Shown: piece after piece, positions 46,300-55,343 of the stretch
Layout of the letters: each line of letters begins with the position of its first letter
How positions within the stretch are numbered: position 1 is the stretch's first letter
Source of the DNA: AP-15 sp963781215
GTDB taxonomy: Bacteria > Pseudomonadota > Alphaproteobacteria > ATCC43930 > CGMCC-115725
Reading direction: 5' to 3'
Length of the DNA: 64,000 nucleotides
NCBI GenBank assembly: GCA_963781215.1
Contig: CAWAFE010000058.1
Span: forward strand, 3,287 to 67,286
Program-made: the position numbers and the translations under genes
Notes under the pieces: generated by a model
Database searches by the model: none
What the model was told of the DNA's origin: nothing
What the model saw: the letters and a program-made list of their open reading frames with translations, nothing else

Positions 46300-47445
46300 T
46301 CAGCTGAGGGTTGCGCGCACGGCACTGCAGATATAATCGGACTGCTTTGGCGTCAGGTACGGATGCATCGGCAGGCTCAGCACCTCGTCCATCAGCCGCG
46401 CCGTCGCCGGAAGACCGTCGGGAGCTGCCGGATAGTCGCGATATGGCGACTGCATGTGCAAAGGCCGCGGATAATAAATCTCGGTTCGAATGCCGCGTTC
46501 GGCCAAGCTGCGCTGCAGCTCGGCGCGGCGGGTCGTCCGGATTGTATATTGCGACCATGACGACGTGCGCCCCGGCGGAACCAGCGGCGCCGTCACGGAT
46601 CCGCCGAGCCCCTCCGCGTATCGATCGGCTACCTGTTGCCGGGCGGCGAGCTCGTCTTCGAAGATGGCTAGCTTTTCGATCAGCACGACAGCTTGCAAGG
46701 TGTCGAGCCGGGCATTGGCGCCGACCCGGACGTTGTCGTATTTGCCATGTGCGCCGCGCCCGTGAACGCGGATCGAGCGCAACGTTTCGGCCAGCTCTGG
46801 ATTGTCGGTGAAGATCGCGCCGCCATCGCCCCAGCAGCCGAGCGGCTTAGCGGGGAAAAAGCTGGTGGCGGTCACGTCGGCCAGCGCGCCGACCCGGCGG
46901 TTGCCCTGTGTGCCGCCAAAGGACTGGGCGGCATCCGCCAGAACGGTCAGCCCCTCGTTTCCGGCAATCGCGTTGATCGCGTCATAATCGGCGGGGAGGC
47001 CAAACAGGTCGACCGGCAGGATCACCTTAGGGGTAAGCTTGCCCTCGCTGCGGACGAGTTGTATTGCGCTTTCGAGGCTGCGTGGCGCCATATTCATCGT
47101 CGCGATGTCGACATCGACGAAGACCGGGCTCGCGCCGACCAGGCAGACCACTTCCGCGGTGGCGGTGAACGTCCAGCTGGGTAGGAAAACGGCGTCGCCA
47201 GGACCGACGCCCAGGGCCAGCAATGGCAGCCAGAGGGCATCGGTGCCGCTAGAGCACGAAACGACCTCCGCGGCACCGGCGAATTTCGCCAGCTGGCCCT
47301 CGAGCTCGCGCACCTCGGGCCCCATGATGTATTGGCCGTGATCGACGACCCGTCGCCAGCCCTCCTCGATGCGGTCGCGCACACGGTCGCGCTGCGCCTT
47401 CAGGTCGATGAATTCGATCGGAAGAACGTCGGTTTGATTGTCCAC
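46300..47445 (-). CDS. DegT/DnrJ/EryC1/StrS-type sugar aminotransferase
   Basis: A 381-residue PLP enzyme of the sugar aminotransferase family. FIDLKAQRDRVRDRIEEG begins the protein, CSSGTDAL binds phosphate, the PLP Lys is in TSFFPAKPLG. It aminates a keto nucleotide sugar, such as 3-keto or 4-keto GlcNAc. I prefer the GTG at 47445 to the longer frame, because GGAGG precedes it at 9-base spacing. Position downstream of the CapD-like dehydratase and upstream of a glycosyltransferase fits modified amino sugar synthesis. Confidence 0.88.
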   Translation of the reverse strand: MDNQTDVLPIEFIDLKAQRDRVRDRIEEGWRRVVDHGQYIMGPEVRELEGQLAKFAGAAEVVSCSSGTDALWLPLLALGVGPGDAVFLPSWTFTATAEVVCLVGASPVFVDVDIATMNMAPRSLESAIQLVRSEGKLTPKVILPVDLFGLPADYDAINAIAGNEGLTVLADAAQSFGGTQGNRRVGALADVTATSFFPAKPLGCWGDGGAIFTDNPELAETLRSIRVHGRGAHGKYDNVRVGANARLDTLQAVVLIEKLAIFEDELAARQQVADRYAEGLGGSVTAPLVPPGRTSSWSQYTIRTTRRAELQRSLAERGIRTEIYYPRPLHMQSPYRDYPAAPDGLPATARLMDEVLSLPMHPYLTPKQSDYICSAVRATLS

Positions 47446-47526
47446 GCTGTGGAACCTCCGGCATGCACGTGACACGAGCGGTTGCGAATAATCCGCGGCT
47501 GCCATGACTCCTGCGCCGCAGCCGTA

Positions 47527-48717
47527 TCAGGCGAATTTTGGCAGAACAGCTGCCGGCTCGTGCAAGGTGGCGTGCACGGGTTCCATAGCCAGAGGAACCA
47601 TGGCCAAGTCATAGCTGCCGGCTGTCGGCCTTTCGCGAAGCAAGTCAAGCACCTGGCCGGGTAGCACGCCGGGCTGAAGCAGAAAATCGTGGATGTAGGT
47701 GCGGCCGACCGGGGTTTCCGTGGCGGAGTTATGGGGCCTTTTTGCGGGTTGTGCATTCGGATAGCTGTAGTCGATCCCGTTATAGATGTTGCGGAACGCG
47801 GGAAGCACCGCATATAGCTCGTCGAGTTCCAGGGTCCGCCGAAGTTCTTCGTCGGTTGTCAGCTCTTCGTACAATTTCTCACCCGGGCGTGGGCCGATGC
47901 AGCGGATCTCTATCTTAGCCGGGTCCCGGCGATAGAGCGGCGCCACGAGGTCGATCAGCTCGTGGACCAGATCGACAATTCGGATGACCGGCATCCGCGT
48001 CACAAAGACTTCGCCGCCATGCGCCACGAGGAGCGATTTCAGCACCAGCCGCACCGCTTCCTGCAAGGTCATGACAAATCGCGTCATCTGCGGGTCGGTC
48101 AGCGTGACGGGACCGCCTTGCGCAATCTGCTCGCAAAATAACGGCACCACCGATCCCGCCGATCCCGCCACATTGCCGAAGCGGACGCTCGCAAATACCG
48201 CCTTCAATTCGAGGCCGAGCATGGCATTGGCGGCGGTTATCAGGCGCTCGCCCATAAGCTTTGTCGTTCCCATCACATTCGTGGGGTTGACCGCCTTGTC
48301 CGAGCTCGTCAGCAGCACACGTTCCAAATCATTGTCTAGCGCCGCCTGAATGATATTTTGGACACCAATAATGTTTGTTTGCACCGTTTCAAAAGGAGAC
48401 CGCTCCGACGAGCCAACATGTTTCAATGCCGCGGTGTGAATGCAATAATCCATATTTTTGAACATTTGACTTAATTTATGGGCATTACGCACATCGCAAA
48501 TGAACGGATGAAAGCGCGGTTCGTCTCGCAGCGCCTCCGCCAGAACAAATAATCCGTTCTCATGGCTGTCGATCCCGCGCACTTCAGCGACCGGGGTTCC
48601 GAGGAGCCAATGCACCAACTCGGTGCCGATCGTTCCGGCGACCCCGGTGATTATGACCCTTTTGCCGCCAAAAAAGGCTTTTGCATCATCGCGCCGTTGA
48701 TCAGGAGTTCTGAGCAC
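47527..48717 (-). CDS. UDP-N-acetylglucosamine 4,6-dehydratase-like (CapD/FlaA1/PseB group)
   Basis: A 396-residue extended SDR. GVAGTIGTELVHWLLG is the NAD loop, IHTAALKHVGSSE and SSDKAVNPTNVMGTTK contain the catalytic residues (with Lys in place of the usual Tyr-x-x-x-Lys in the inverting 4,6-dehydratase pattern), and RFGNVAGSAGSV follows. It would convert UDP-GlcNAc to a 4-keto-6-deoxy sugar for further amination. The GTG at 48717 is preceded by GGGAGGAAGGGGG. The sequence in the 48340-48480 region is clearly less GC-rich than flanking genes, a sign of recent acquisition for this block. Confidence 0.88.
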   Translation of the reverse strand: MLRTPDQRRDDAKAFFGGKRVIITGVAGTIGTELVHWLLGTPVAEVRGIDSHENGLFVLAEALRDEPRFHPFICDVRNAHKLSQMFKNMDYCIHTAALKHVGSSERSPFETVQTNIIGVQNIIQAALDNDLERVLLTSSDKAVNPTNVMGTTKLMGERLITAANAMLGLELKAVFASVRFGNVAGSAGSVVPLFCEQIAQGGPVTLTDPQMTRFVMTLQEAVRLVLKSLLVAHGGEVFVTRMPVIRIVDLVHELIDLVAPLYRRDPAKIEIRCIGPRPGEKLYEELTTDEELRRTLELDELYAVLPAFRNIYNGIDYSYPNAQPAKRPHNSATETPVGRTYIHDFLLQPGVLPGQVLDLLRERPTAGSYDLAMVPLAMEPVHATLHEPAAVLPKFA

Positions 48718-48977
48718 TTTTCCCCCTTCCTCCCCCCGCCGAAGCCAAGGCGCGGGGATCATCCATGGCTCGCCCCGGAGCCGGAGACTGCCCTACCTTG
48801 GCGAAGAACCCCGCGGTTGACAAGCCCCCGGCAAGATATGCCATCATCACCAGGGTAGAGATCGGCCGCGGGGACTTGGTATTTCGATCTTCATTCAGAT
48901 CGCTGGCGTCTCTAATTGAGAAGGCCGCGCGAATACGGCCGATCAGCGGTAGAGTTAAAAGGAAGAGTGGAGGCACA
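48718..48977. promoter_or_regulatory. divergent intergenic region of dehydratase and sqdB
   Basis: About 260 bases between divergent starts. TTGACA at 48817-48822 is present, but no -10 fits it at a proper distance. Contains the sqdB ribosome binding site (GTGGAGG). Confidence 0.4.
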
Positions 48978-50126
48978 ATGCGTGTAATGATCCTCGGTGG
49001 AGATGGCTATCTTGGTTGGCCGACGGCAATGCATTTTGCCGCAGCCGGACATGAGGTGATGGTTGTCGACAATTACTTGCGCCGGTTGGTCGCCCGTAGC
49101 ACCCAGTCCGAGCCGCTGTTCGAGGCGCCAAACCTGGAGGCGCGGGCGGATGCCTTCGGGTCGACCCGCGGCTGTCAGATCGAAGTTGCGATCGGGGATT
49201 GCTCGGACATGATGTTCCTCAACTCGCTATTCGCCCGTTTCCTGCCTGATACCGTGGTTCATTATGCGGAGCAGCCGTCCGCACCTTATTCTATGCGTGG
49301 CTTTCACGAGGCTCAACTCACCTTGCGCAATAATCTCGGCGTTACCTTTAATCTCATTTGGGTAATTCTCCGCCACAAGCTCGAATGTCACATCGTCAAG
49401 CTCGGGACCATGGGGGAATACGGCACGCCTAATATCGATATCGAGGAAGGATGGATCGACATCGAGCATAAGGGTCGAAAGGACAAGTTTCTGTTTCCGC
49501 GGCAGGCTGGCAGTCTTTATCATACGACAAAGGTGCTCGACACCGATCTGTTGTGGTTCTACGTGCGTACTTACGGGCTGAAAGTCACCGACCTCATGCA
49601 GGGTCCGGTTTATGGATTGTCGACCTGGGAATCGGAAGGAAATGTTCGTTTGCTGCCGAACTTTCATTACGACGACATCTTCGGGACAGTCGTGAACCGT
49701 TTCCTGGTGCAGGCCGTGGCGGGCGTGCCGCTCACGGTCTATGGCAAGGGGGGCCAGATTCGGGGCTATCTCAATCTCAAGGATACGCTGCAATGCGTGC
49801 GCCTCGCCGCGGAGAAACCGGCCGGTACGGGCGAATTGCGGGTGTTCAACCAATTCACGGAGCAATTTTCTGTCAACGAGCTGGCCGACCGCGTCAAACG
49901 CGCAGGGACGGGAATGGGCCTGCCGGTAGAGATCGCATCGATACCCAATCCGCGAAAGGAACGGGAGGAACACTACTACAATGCCCAGCACTCCGGGCTT
50001 CTGGAATTGGGACTGCAGCCGCACTTCATGACGGACGACGTGCTCGCGGCGATGCTCGAGACGATCATTTCGCACAAGGCGAACATCGACCCCGGCAAGA
50101 TCATGCCGCGGGTTCGCTGGTCGTAG
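48978..50126 (+). CDS. sqdB: UDP-sulfoquinovose synthase
   Basis: A 382-residue extended SDR matching SQD1/SqdB. GGDGYLGWPTAMH and VDNYLRR start the protein, the catalytic Thr144 (TMGEYGTP) and Tyr181/Lys185 (YHTTK) are intact, and the C-terminal PRKEREEHYYN segment is typical. The enzyme makes UDP-sulfoquinovose from UDP-glucose and sulfite, normally for the thylakoid-like lipid SQDG. Neither sqdX/sqdD nor sqdC lies within the window. The neighbours are sugar-nucleotide and glycosyltransferase genes, so the product might go to a surface glycan instead. Confidence 0.9.
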   Translation: MRVMILGGDGYLGWPTAMHFAAAGHEVMVVDNYLRRLVARSTQSEPLFEAPNLEARADAFGSTRGCQIEVAIGDCSDMMFLNSLFARFLPDTVVHYAEQPSAPYSMRGFHEAQLTLRNNLGVTFNLIWVILRHKLECHIVKLGTMGEYGTPNIDIEEGWIDIEHKGRKDKFLFPRQAGSLYHTTKVLDTDLLWFYVRTYGLKVTDLMQGPVYGLSTWESEGNVRLLPNFHYDDIFGTVVNRFLVQAVAGVPLTVYGKGGQIRGYLNLKDTLQCVRLAAEKPAGTGELRVFNQFTEQFSVNELADRVKRAGTGMGLPVEIASIPNPRKEREEHYYNAQHSGLLELGLQPHFMTDDVLAAMLETIISHKANIDPGKIMPRVRWS

Positions 50127-50306
50127 GCGGGAGCGGACGCCCGCCGGGGCACGGACCGAGCGGGGCGGGTCACTCTGGCGGCCTCCCTTCGTCGGACTGT
50201 CATTGGACCGATCACCAAAAGTTTCGAGGAACTGACGCCCGCCATGCACGCTTCGTCTAGCTGAAGCGACGGCGAAACTGCGGCCTATCGGGTTCGACGA
50301 GCGTGG

Positions 50307-51989
50307 TCATCGACGGCGAATGAAGGTTTCGTATAGCCGAGCGATCTGGTCCGCCGGCAGTGCCCTTGAGTAGAAGCGGACCTCATCGATCTCCCCGTCG
50401 AGACCACCCTCCTGCGCGGAAGCGGGATCGCCGAGATTGCCTATCGTGACGTTGTATTTGACCAACGTGTCGGGCAGCGCCGACGAGGCGGCCCACTCAG
50501 CCTGCCCCGCCCCAATCCTCCGCCCGTTGAGATAGATCATGAGCCGGCCCGCAGCGCGGTCCCACGTCGCCGCCACTTGGTTCCAAGCGTCCGTGTGCCA
50601 TACTCCCGTCAGCGGGACGGCCACCGAGACCTGCCCGCCGCGGCCATCCCACAGGCTGAGATCGAGGGCGCCGTCCGCGGCGATGCGCAGCTGCAGACAG
50701 GATCGGCCGAGGTCGAGGCATGGCGCCTGCAACAGGCCGTGCGGCTCGCCCGAGGCGGCCGGCCATTCTGCCTTCACCCAGGCCAAGAAGGTGCCGGCCT
50801 CCTGCGAGATCAGCGGACTTCCGCCTTGCGTATCGATTGCCAGCGGCACCCGGAGCCCGCCGTCTCGCGCAACCCAGGCGTCGCCGCCATCGACGCCGTG
50901 GCCAAGAACGGCGTCGGCCCCGTTGTGCAGATACCGGACGTCAACGGGTTCCACATGCATCACGGATGACGAGAAAGCCAACTCCAGTGGGTCGTAAAAT
51001 ACCAAAGAGGCGTCATCCAGCCGCGCCATCAGGCTCATCAGCCAGCCGCGCGGCGTGTAATACTGAAGCGGGCCATCGTGAGCGGCGATCACCTTCTGAT
51101 AATCGAACACGGTCACGTTGCGCGGACGCACGCCGACAAACGCGTCGTACTGCAATTGATGCCATTTCGCGGTACCCAAAGGACCTGAAGGGTAGCCGTA
51201 CTCCGGCAGCGTCTGGCTGTGCCAGAAGTTGATCTCCGCGCCGTCGAAGCGGGCCGCGTCCGTATCGACTTCAGCGAACATTTTGGCGGGGCTCGAATAG
51301 AGCTTGGGGTTCATCTGCGGCGTCATCAGGCTGAACACGCCGCGGGCCCGCTCCTGCCTGCCCGCCGCGGGAACGTCAAAGAAAATCTTGCCCTTCGATC
51401 GGATGTATTCGGTCAGGGCATGCATGCTCGCCAGCACCTCCGACGTGACGTTCGGCCGACCAAAATTCTCATAGCCGCAATCGAAACCGATCAGTGAGGG
51501 TTCGCCGACGAAGCGGTCGACGAATGCTCGCTGATCCGGGCCGTCCGTGCAGGACGTCATCGTAGCGGCGTCCAGTTCGTCGCGACTATTCATGCAATGA
51601 GGGGAGGACGCCGGACAGTTCTGCGGCATCCCAAGCAGGACCCCGAGGCCGCCGCGCGCCGCCTGTTCGAGGATAATCCTGGCGTATTCGTCATAGCCCA
51701 GGTACCGGCCCGCAAAAAACCCGGCATCGACGATGATTGTATTGAACCCCAGCCGTTTGATGTCGGCCGCCGAAATCGCCATCGCGGTTTCGAGGTTCTG
51801 CCTCGTCTCCAGGACCAGCTGTACGCCCGGCCCATCCCTCCAGCCGCGGATGAACGCGCCGGAAACGATATACATCCCGCGTAACGGCGCCGTCTCTGCC
51901 GCTGCTGGGGATAGGGCGGAGCAGCACAGCAGCAGCGCCGCGATCCGATGCAGCCAGGCGGAAGCGTCGCGAAATCGAAGCAGCTTCAT
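50307..51989 (-). CDS. secreted protein: glycosidase-like barrel plus LamG domain
   Basis: A 560-residue exported protein. Residues 1-26 are a signal peptide (IAALLLCCSALSPAAA). Residues about 35-330 recall a TIM-barrel glycosidase-like domain (LGFNTIIVDAGFFAGRY; FVGEPSLIGFDCGYENFG; EINFWHSQTLP) without an obvious catalytic pair that I can assign. Residues about 395-560 form a LamG/concanavalin-like jelly-roll (TFLAWVKAEW, NQVAATWDRAAGRLMIYLNG, GEIDEVRFYSRAL). Likely acts on or binds an extracellular polysaccharide. ATG 51989 is preferred over GTG 52004. Confidence 0.7.
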   Translation of the reverse strand: MKLLRFRDASAWLHRIAALLLCCSALSPAAAETAPLRGMYIVSGAFIRGWRDGPGVQLVLETRQNLETAMAISAADIKRLGFNTIIVDAGFFAGRYLGYDEYARIILEQAARGGLGVLLGMPQNCPASSPHCMNSRDELDAATMTSCTDGPDQRAFVDRFVGEPSLIGFDCGYENFGRPNVTSEVLASMHALTEYIRSKGKIFFDVPAAGRQERARGVFSLMTPQMNPKLYSSPAKMFAEVDTDAARFDGAEINFWHSQTLPEYGYPSGPLGTAKWHQLQYDAFVGVRPRNVTVFDYQKVIAAHDGPLQYYTPRGWLMSLMARLDDASLVFYDPLELAFSSSVMHVEPVDVRYLHNGADAVLGHGVDGGDAWVARDGGLRVPLAIDTQGGSPLISQEAGTFLAWVKAEWPAASGEPHGLLQAPCLDLGRSCLQLRIAADGALDLSLWDGRGGQVSVAVPLTGVWHTDAWNQVAATWDRAAGRLMIYLNGRRIGAGQAEWAASSALPDTLVKYNVTIGNLGDPASAQEGGLDGEIDEVRFYSRALPADQIARLYETFIRRR

Positions 51990-52197
51990 GGCGGCGGTCG
52001 ACACCTGCGGGCGACGCCGCGGCCGTGACCGCCGGCCTCACCAGGACGTTCAAAAGCCGCTGCCGACCGGCAGGCCGTCTCACGATTGGGCGCCTGCATT
52101 TGATCAAATCGCTGCATGGGAAACCGCGCCGCCGCTTCCGCTCAGGTCACCTCGAGCTGCCGCATTCGGCCGCGCCCCGGGCAGCGCACGCCCGGGC

Positions 52198-53718
52198 TCA
52201 GGCTTCGCCGTGCGGGAGCGGCTGGTGCAAAAGCTCCCTGATCCGGGCTTTCATCGCGTTCTGGTCGTAGCTGCGCAACAGGTTGACGCGGTTGCGGTTG
52301 GGGTCGCCGGCGTGCCAGTACTCGTAGATCTCCTGGCGCAGCCCGAAGGACGAGGCGGCGAGCTCGTGCGCCAGCCGGAAAAGCCGCGATTTGTATTCGA
52401 CATCGACATCCCGGCCGCGCATGTAGCGGTCGAGATAGCAGCGGATCTCGGGGTGCGCGAGATCCTTCTCGCTCGGCTGCATAATGATGCCAGAGGCGCA
52501 AATCTCGCGCAGCAGCTCGACCATGCGCCCCGACACCTGGGTGAACCAGATGTGCAGGTCGCGGGACGGCCCCAAGGTCCATTGCCCGCTCGGCGTCGGA
52601 CCAGCCTCGTGCTCGACCCCGTCCATCGCGTGCCGCCAGACCTCGCAATAGGTCACCATCTCGCCGAGCTTGGCGGCGACCTCGCGATAATCGATGACGC
52701 CGATCGCCTCGGCCACCATCGTCGCGACTGCGGTCATCAGCCGCATGCGAACCTCGACGCGGCACAGATTGGCCCAGCCGAGGAAATTGAAGTCGACCCC
52801 CTGGCCGTCGGCCCCGAGCATCCGGACCATCGGCGTCGGGTCGTAGAGCATGAAGAGGCGGTCCCACGGAACCAGGACACGATCAAAAAACAGCATGCAA
52901 TCCTGCTCGTCGAGCATCCTAAAGGGATGCCCCCAGGAACCCAGCCAACGCGACACCGGCTCGCGCGCCAGGATCTTGAGACCGGGCGCGTTGGTCGGAA
53001 TGGCGAAGGCCAGCACGCATTTGGGATTGCTGCGCCGAGCGAAGGTCGCCGACAGCGAGACGTAGCATTCGTGGCTGTGGGGTGCCGCGGTCGAGAGCTG
53101 CTTGCCGCCGGTGACGACGACCCCCTCGCGGGTCTCCTCGACGACGTGCAGCGCCACCTCCTCGTCCTCGGCCACGCTGCGCTGCTCATTTTGCGGCTGG
53201 GTGCTGCGGTCGACCTGCGGGTCGCCCAGCGCGTGGGTCAGGAACAGGTCACGGCCTTTGCAGTATTCATAGTAATTCTGCAAATTCTCGCCGAAATCGC
53301 ATTTTGGGTGCTTGACGGCGCTGAACAGATCCTTGAGGTGGAGGGCCGAGATGATGTAGGGCGCCAGTATGTCGGGGCTGCGGCCGAGCTGGCCCCAGGT
53401 CAGCTCGTTCCACAGCTCGCTGTTGCGCCGCTTGCGCTTCAGATCCTCGGCCGAGCGCGGCAACAGCCAACTTGTGCTGATGCGCTGCCTGCTCGCCGGG
53501 TCGATGCAGGTCATCGCGTCGCGGTAGCGCGGGCTGTTTTGCAGATCGTAGACGCGCGCCAATTCGGCGACCATGTCCTTGAAGGCCGGGTGGGTTGTCA
53601 CATCCTCGACCCGCTCGCCGTCGATCCAGACCTCGCGGCCGTCCCTGAGGCTGTCGAGGTAGCGCCGCCCGGTCATCGGGCCCAGCGCCTCGGTATCGAT
53701 CGCGATCGCCTCGGCCAT
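52198..53718 (-). CDS. HpaB-family flavin-dependent monooxygenase (4-hydroxyphenylacetate 3-hydroxylase oxygenase-like)
   Basis: A 506-residue two-component monooxygenase of the HpaB/PvcC family, which uses FADH2 to hydroxylate phenols or other substrates. Characteristic blocks are TGRRYLDSLRDGREVWIDG, QPQNEQRS, and LTHALGDPQVDRS. The reductase partner HpaC is not next to it. It is the last gene of a six-gene minus-strand operon, starting 16 bases after the hydrolase, so the whole set may oxidise a hydroxyaromatic or related carbon source. Confidence 0.9.
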   Translation of the reverse strand: MAEAIAIDTEALGPMTGRRYLDSLRDGREVWIDGERVEDVTTHPAFKDMVAELARVYDLQNSPRYRDAMTCIDPASRQRISTSWLLPRSAEDLKRKRRNSELWNELTWGQLGRSPDILAPYIISALHLKDLFSAVKHPKCDFGENLQNYYEYCKGRDLFLTHALGDPQVDRSTQPQNEQRSVAEDEEVALHVVEETREGVVVTGGKQLSTAAPHSHECYVSLSATFARRSNPKCVLAFAIPTNAPGLKILAREPVSRWLGSWGHPFRMLDEQDCMLFFDRVLVPWDRLFMLYDPTPMVRMLGADGQGVDFNFLGWANLCRVEVRMRLMTAVATMVAEAIGVIDYREVAAKLGEMVTYCEVWRHAMDGVEHEAGPTPSGQWTLGPSRDLHIWFTQVSGRMVELLREICASGIIMQPSEKDLAHPEIRCYLDRYMRGRDVDVEYKSRLFRLAHELAASSFGLRQEIYEYWHAGDPNRNRVNLLRSYDQNAMKARIRELLHQPLPHGEA

Positions 53719-53734
53719 CTCCGGCCTCCCCGCG

Positions 53735-54427
53735 TCAACCCTGGATCAAGAGCGGCGCCAAGACGTCGGGGTCTGACAGCATCGGGTAGTGGCCGGCGTC
53801 GATTTCGAGGTATTTGCCGCCGAGCTTTTCGGCGGTGCGGCGCTGGTGTGCCTCCCCTGGGTTGGCGGCGCGGCGGCAGCGGATCACCGTCGTCGGCCAG
53901 GACTGGCTCCAAAAGCTCTTCAGAGACACCGCTTCTTCCATCGCCGCGACCGGGTGCGGCGTGTAGCGGGCCAGCGCAAAGGCGCGCGCCGCGGGATCGA
54001 GATCAGCAAAACTGCGGTTCTCGGCATCCTCGCGCGAGGGCGCGACGGCGAGTGCCGTGGTGACGCGTGGGGTCGGACGGTTGACGATTTGGCTCACCCG
54101 CTCGCCGTCGAGCAATGCCAGTGCATCGACGAAGACCAAGCGGCCAATCCGCTCGCGCGCCATCTCCGCCGCGCGGCACAGCACCATCCCGCCGGAGCTG
54201 GTGCCGGTGAATACGACATCGTGCAGATCCTCGTAGAACATCAGCTCGGCGATCTCCTGGGCCTGGGTCTCGACGGTGATGCCGGGGCGCAGCTGGTGCC
54301 GGCGCTCGCCGCAGCCGTCGAGCGACGGGGCATAGACGCTGTGTCCCGCAGCCCGCAGCCGGGCCGCCGTCGGCCCCCAGATCCAGCCGCCCTGATACGC
54401 CCCGTGGATCATCACATATGTCGCCAT
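53735..54427 (-). CDS. alpha/beta-hydrolase
   Basis: A 230-residue alpha/beta hydrolase. The nucleophile Ser is in GTSSGGM (G-x-S-x-G), the acid Asp is probably in LVFVDAL, and the His is in IDAGHYPM. The oxyanion region is HGAYQGG. GGAGAATGAA precedes the ATG at 54427, one base after the upstream stop. Small size matches esterase/lactonase relatives near methyl ester and salicylate esterases. A step cleaving an ester or lactone is inferred from the operon. Confidence 0.85.
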   Translation of the reverse strand: MATYVMIHGAYQGGWIWGPTAARLRAAGHSVYAPSLDGCGERRHQLRPGITVETQAQEIAELMFYEDLHDVVFTGTSSGGMVLCRAAEMARERIGRLVFVDALALLDGERVSQIVNRPTPRVTTALAVAPSREDAENRSFADLDPAARAFALARYTPHPVAAMEEAVSLKSFWSQSWPTTVIRCRRAANPGEAHQRRTAEKLGGKYLEIDAGHYPMLSDPDVLAPLLIQG

Positions 54428-54428
54428 T

Positions 54429-55325
54429 TCATTCTCCGCTTCCGATTTTGACACCGGCGAGGTTTTCGAACAGCTTGATGATGGCCGAGCCGTCTTCCTT
54501 GTTGAGCCCGGCCGCGCGGGCCATCTGGTAGACCTGCTGCGTCAGATTGGCGAGCAGCAATGGCACGCCGAGCCGCTTTGCGTACGAGGTTTCCAGATCC
54601 TGGTCCTTGTACGAGATGTCGATCGTGCCGCCGGGCGCGAAATCGCGCCGCAGCATGCGCGGCACCCGGTTCTCGAACTGCACGCTGTTGCCGGTGCTGG
54701 CCCGGATCACCTCATAGATCTTCCGCGGATCGAGCCCGGCCTTGACGCCGAAGACGAGCGCCTCGGCGATCGCCACGGTGGCGACCTGGCCCAGCATGTT
54801 GTTGACGAGCTTCATCGCCAGCCCATGCCCCAGTTCGCCGACATGGAACAAATTCTTGCCCATGGCGCGGAACAGATCCTCGCAGGCGGCATAGGTCCGG
54901 GCCTCGCCGCCGACGATGACCGACAATTCGCCCGATATCGCCCGCACCGTACCGCCGCTGACCGGTGCATCGAGCATCGCGATGCCGCGCTCGGCGAGGC
55001 GATCGGCAAAGCGGCGCGCCGCGAACGGGTCGATCGTGCTCATCGACAGCACGATATGGCCGGGGCGCGCGGTCTTGATGATGCCGTGCTCGCCGATGAT
55101 CACGGCTTCGGCTTGGTCGGTGGTCTCGACCATCGAGATCGTGCGCTCGACCTGGGAAGCGACGGCCTCGGGCGATGATGCCGCGACGGCCCCTTGCGCC
55201 AATGCAGGCTCGAGCTTCCCCGCGTCGATGTCGTGCACCACCAGCGAAAATCCGTGCTTCAACAGATTGAGCGCCATCGGCCCGCCCATGGCGCCGAGCC
55301 CGATAAACCCGACCTTCCCGGCCAT
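54429..55325 (-). CDS. 3-hydroxyisobutyrate dehydrogenase-family oxidoreductase
   Basis: A 298-residue beta-hydroxyacid dehydrogenase. FIGLGAMGGPMALNLL binds NAD(P), DAPVSGG is the substrate motif, the catalytic Lys is in MAMKLVNNM-like MKLVNN, and KDQDL follows. Family members oxidise 3-hydroxyisobutyrate, tartronate semialdehyde or 2-hydroxyglutarate derivatives. One base separates its stop from the next start. Pathway assignment within the operon is open. Confidence 0.88.
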   Translation of the reverse strand: MAGKVGFIGLGAMGGPMALNLLKHGFSLVVHDIDAGKLEPALAQGAVAASSPEAVASQVERTISMVETTDQAEAVIIGEHGIIKTARPGHIVLSMSTIDPFAARRFADRLAERGIAMLDAPVSGGTVRAISGELSVIVGGEARTYAACEDLFRAMGKNLFHVGELGHGLAMKLVNNMLGQVATVAIAEALVFGVKAGLDPRKIYEVIRASTGNSVQFENRVPRMLRRDFAPGGTIDISYKDQDLETSYAKRLGVPLLLANLTQQVYQMARAAGLNKEDGSAIIKLFENLAGVKIGSGE

Positions 55326-55343
55326 CGTTCATTTCCTCCGTGG

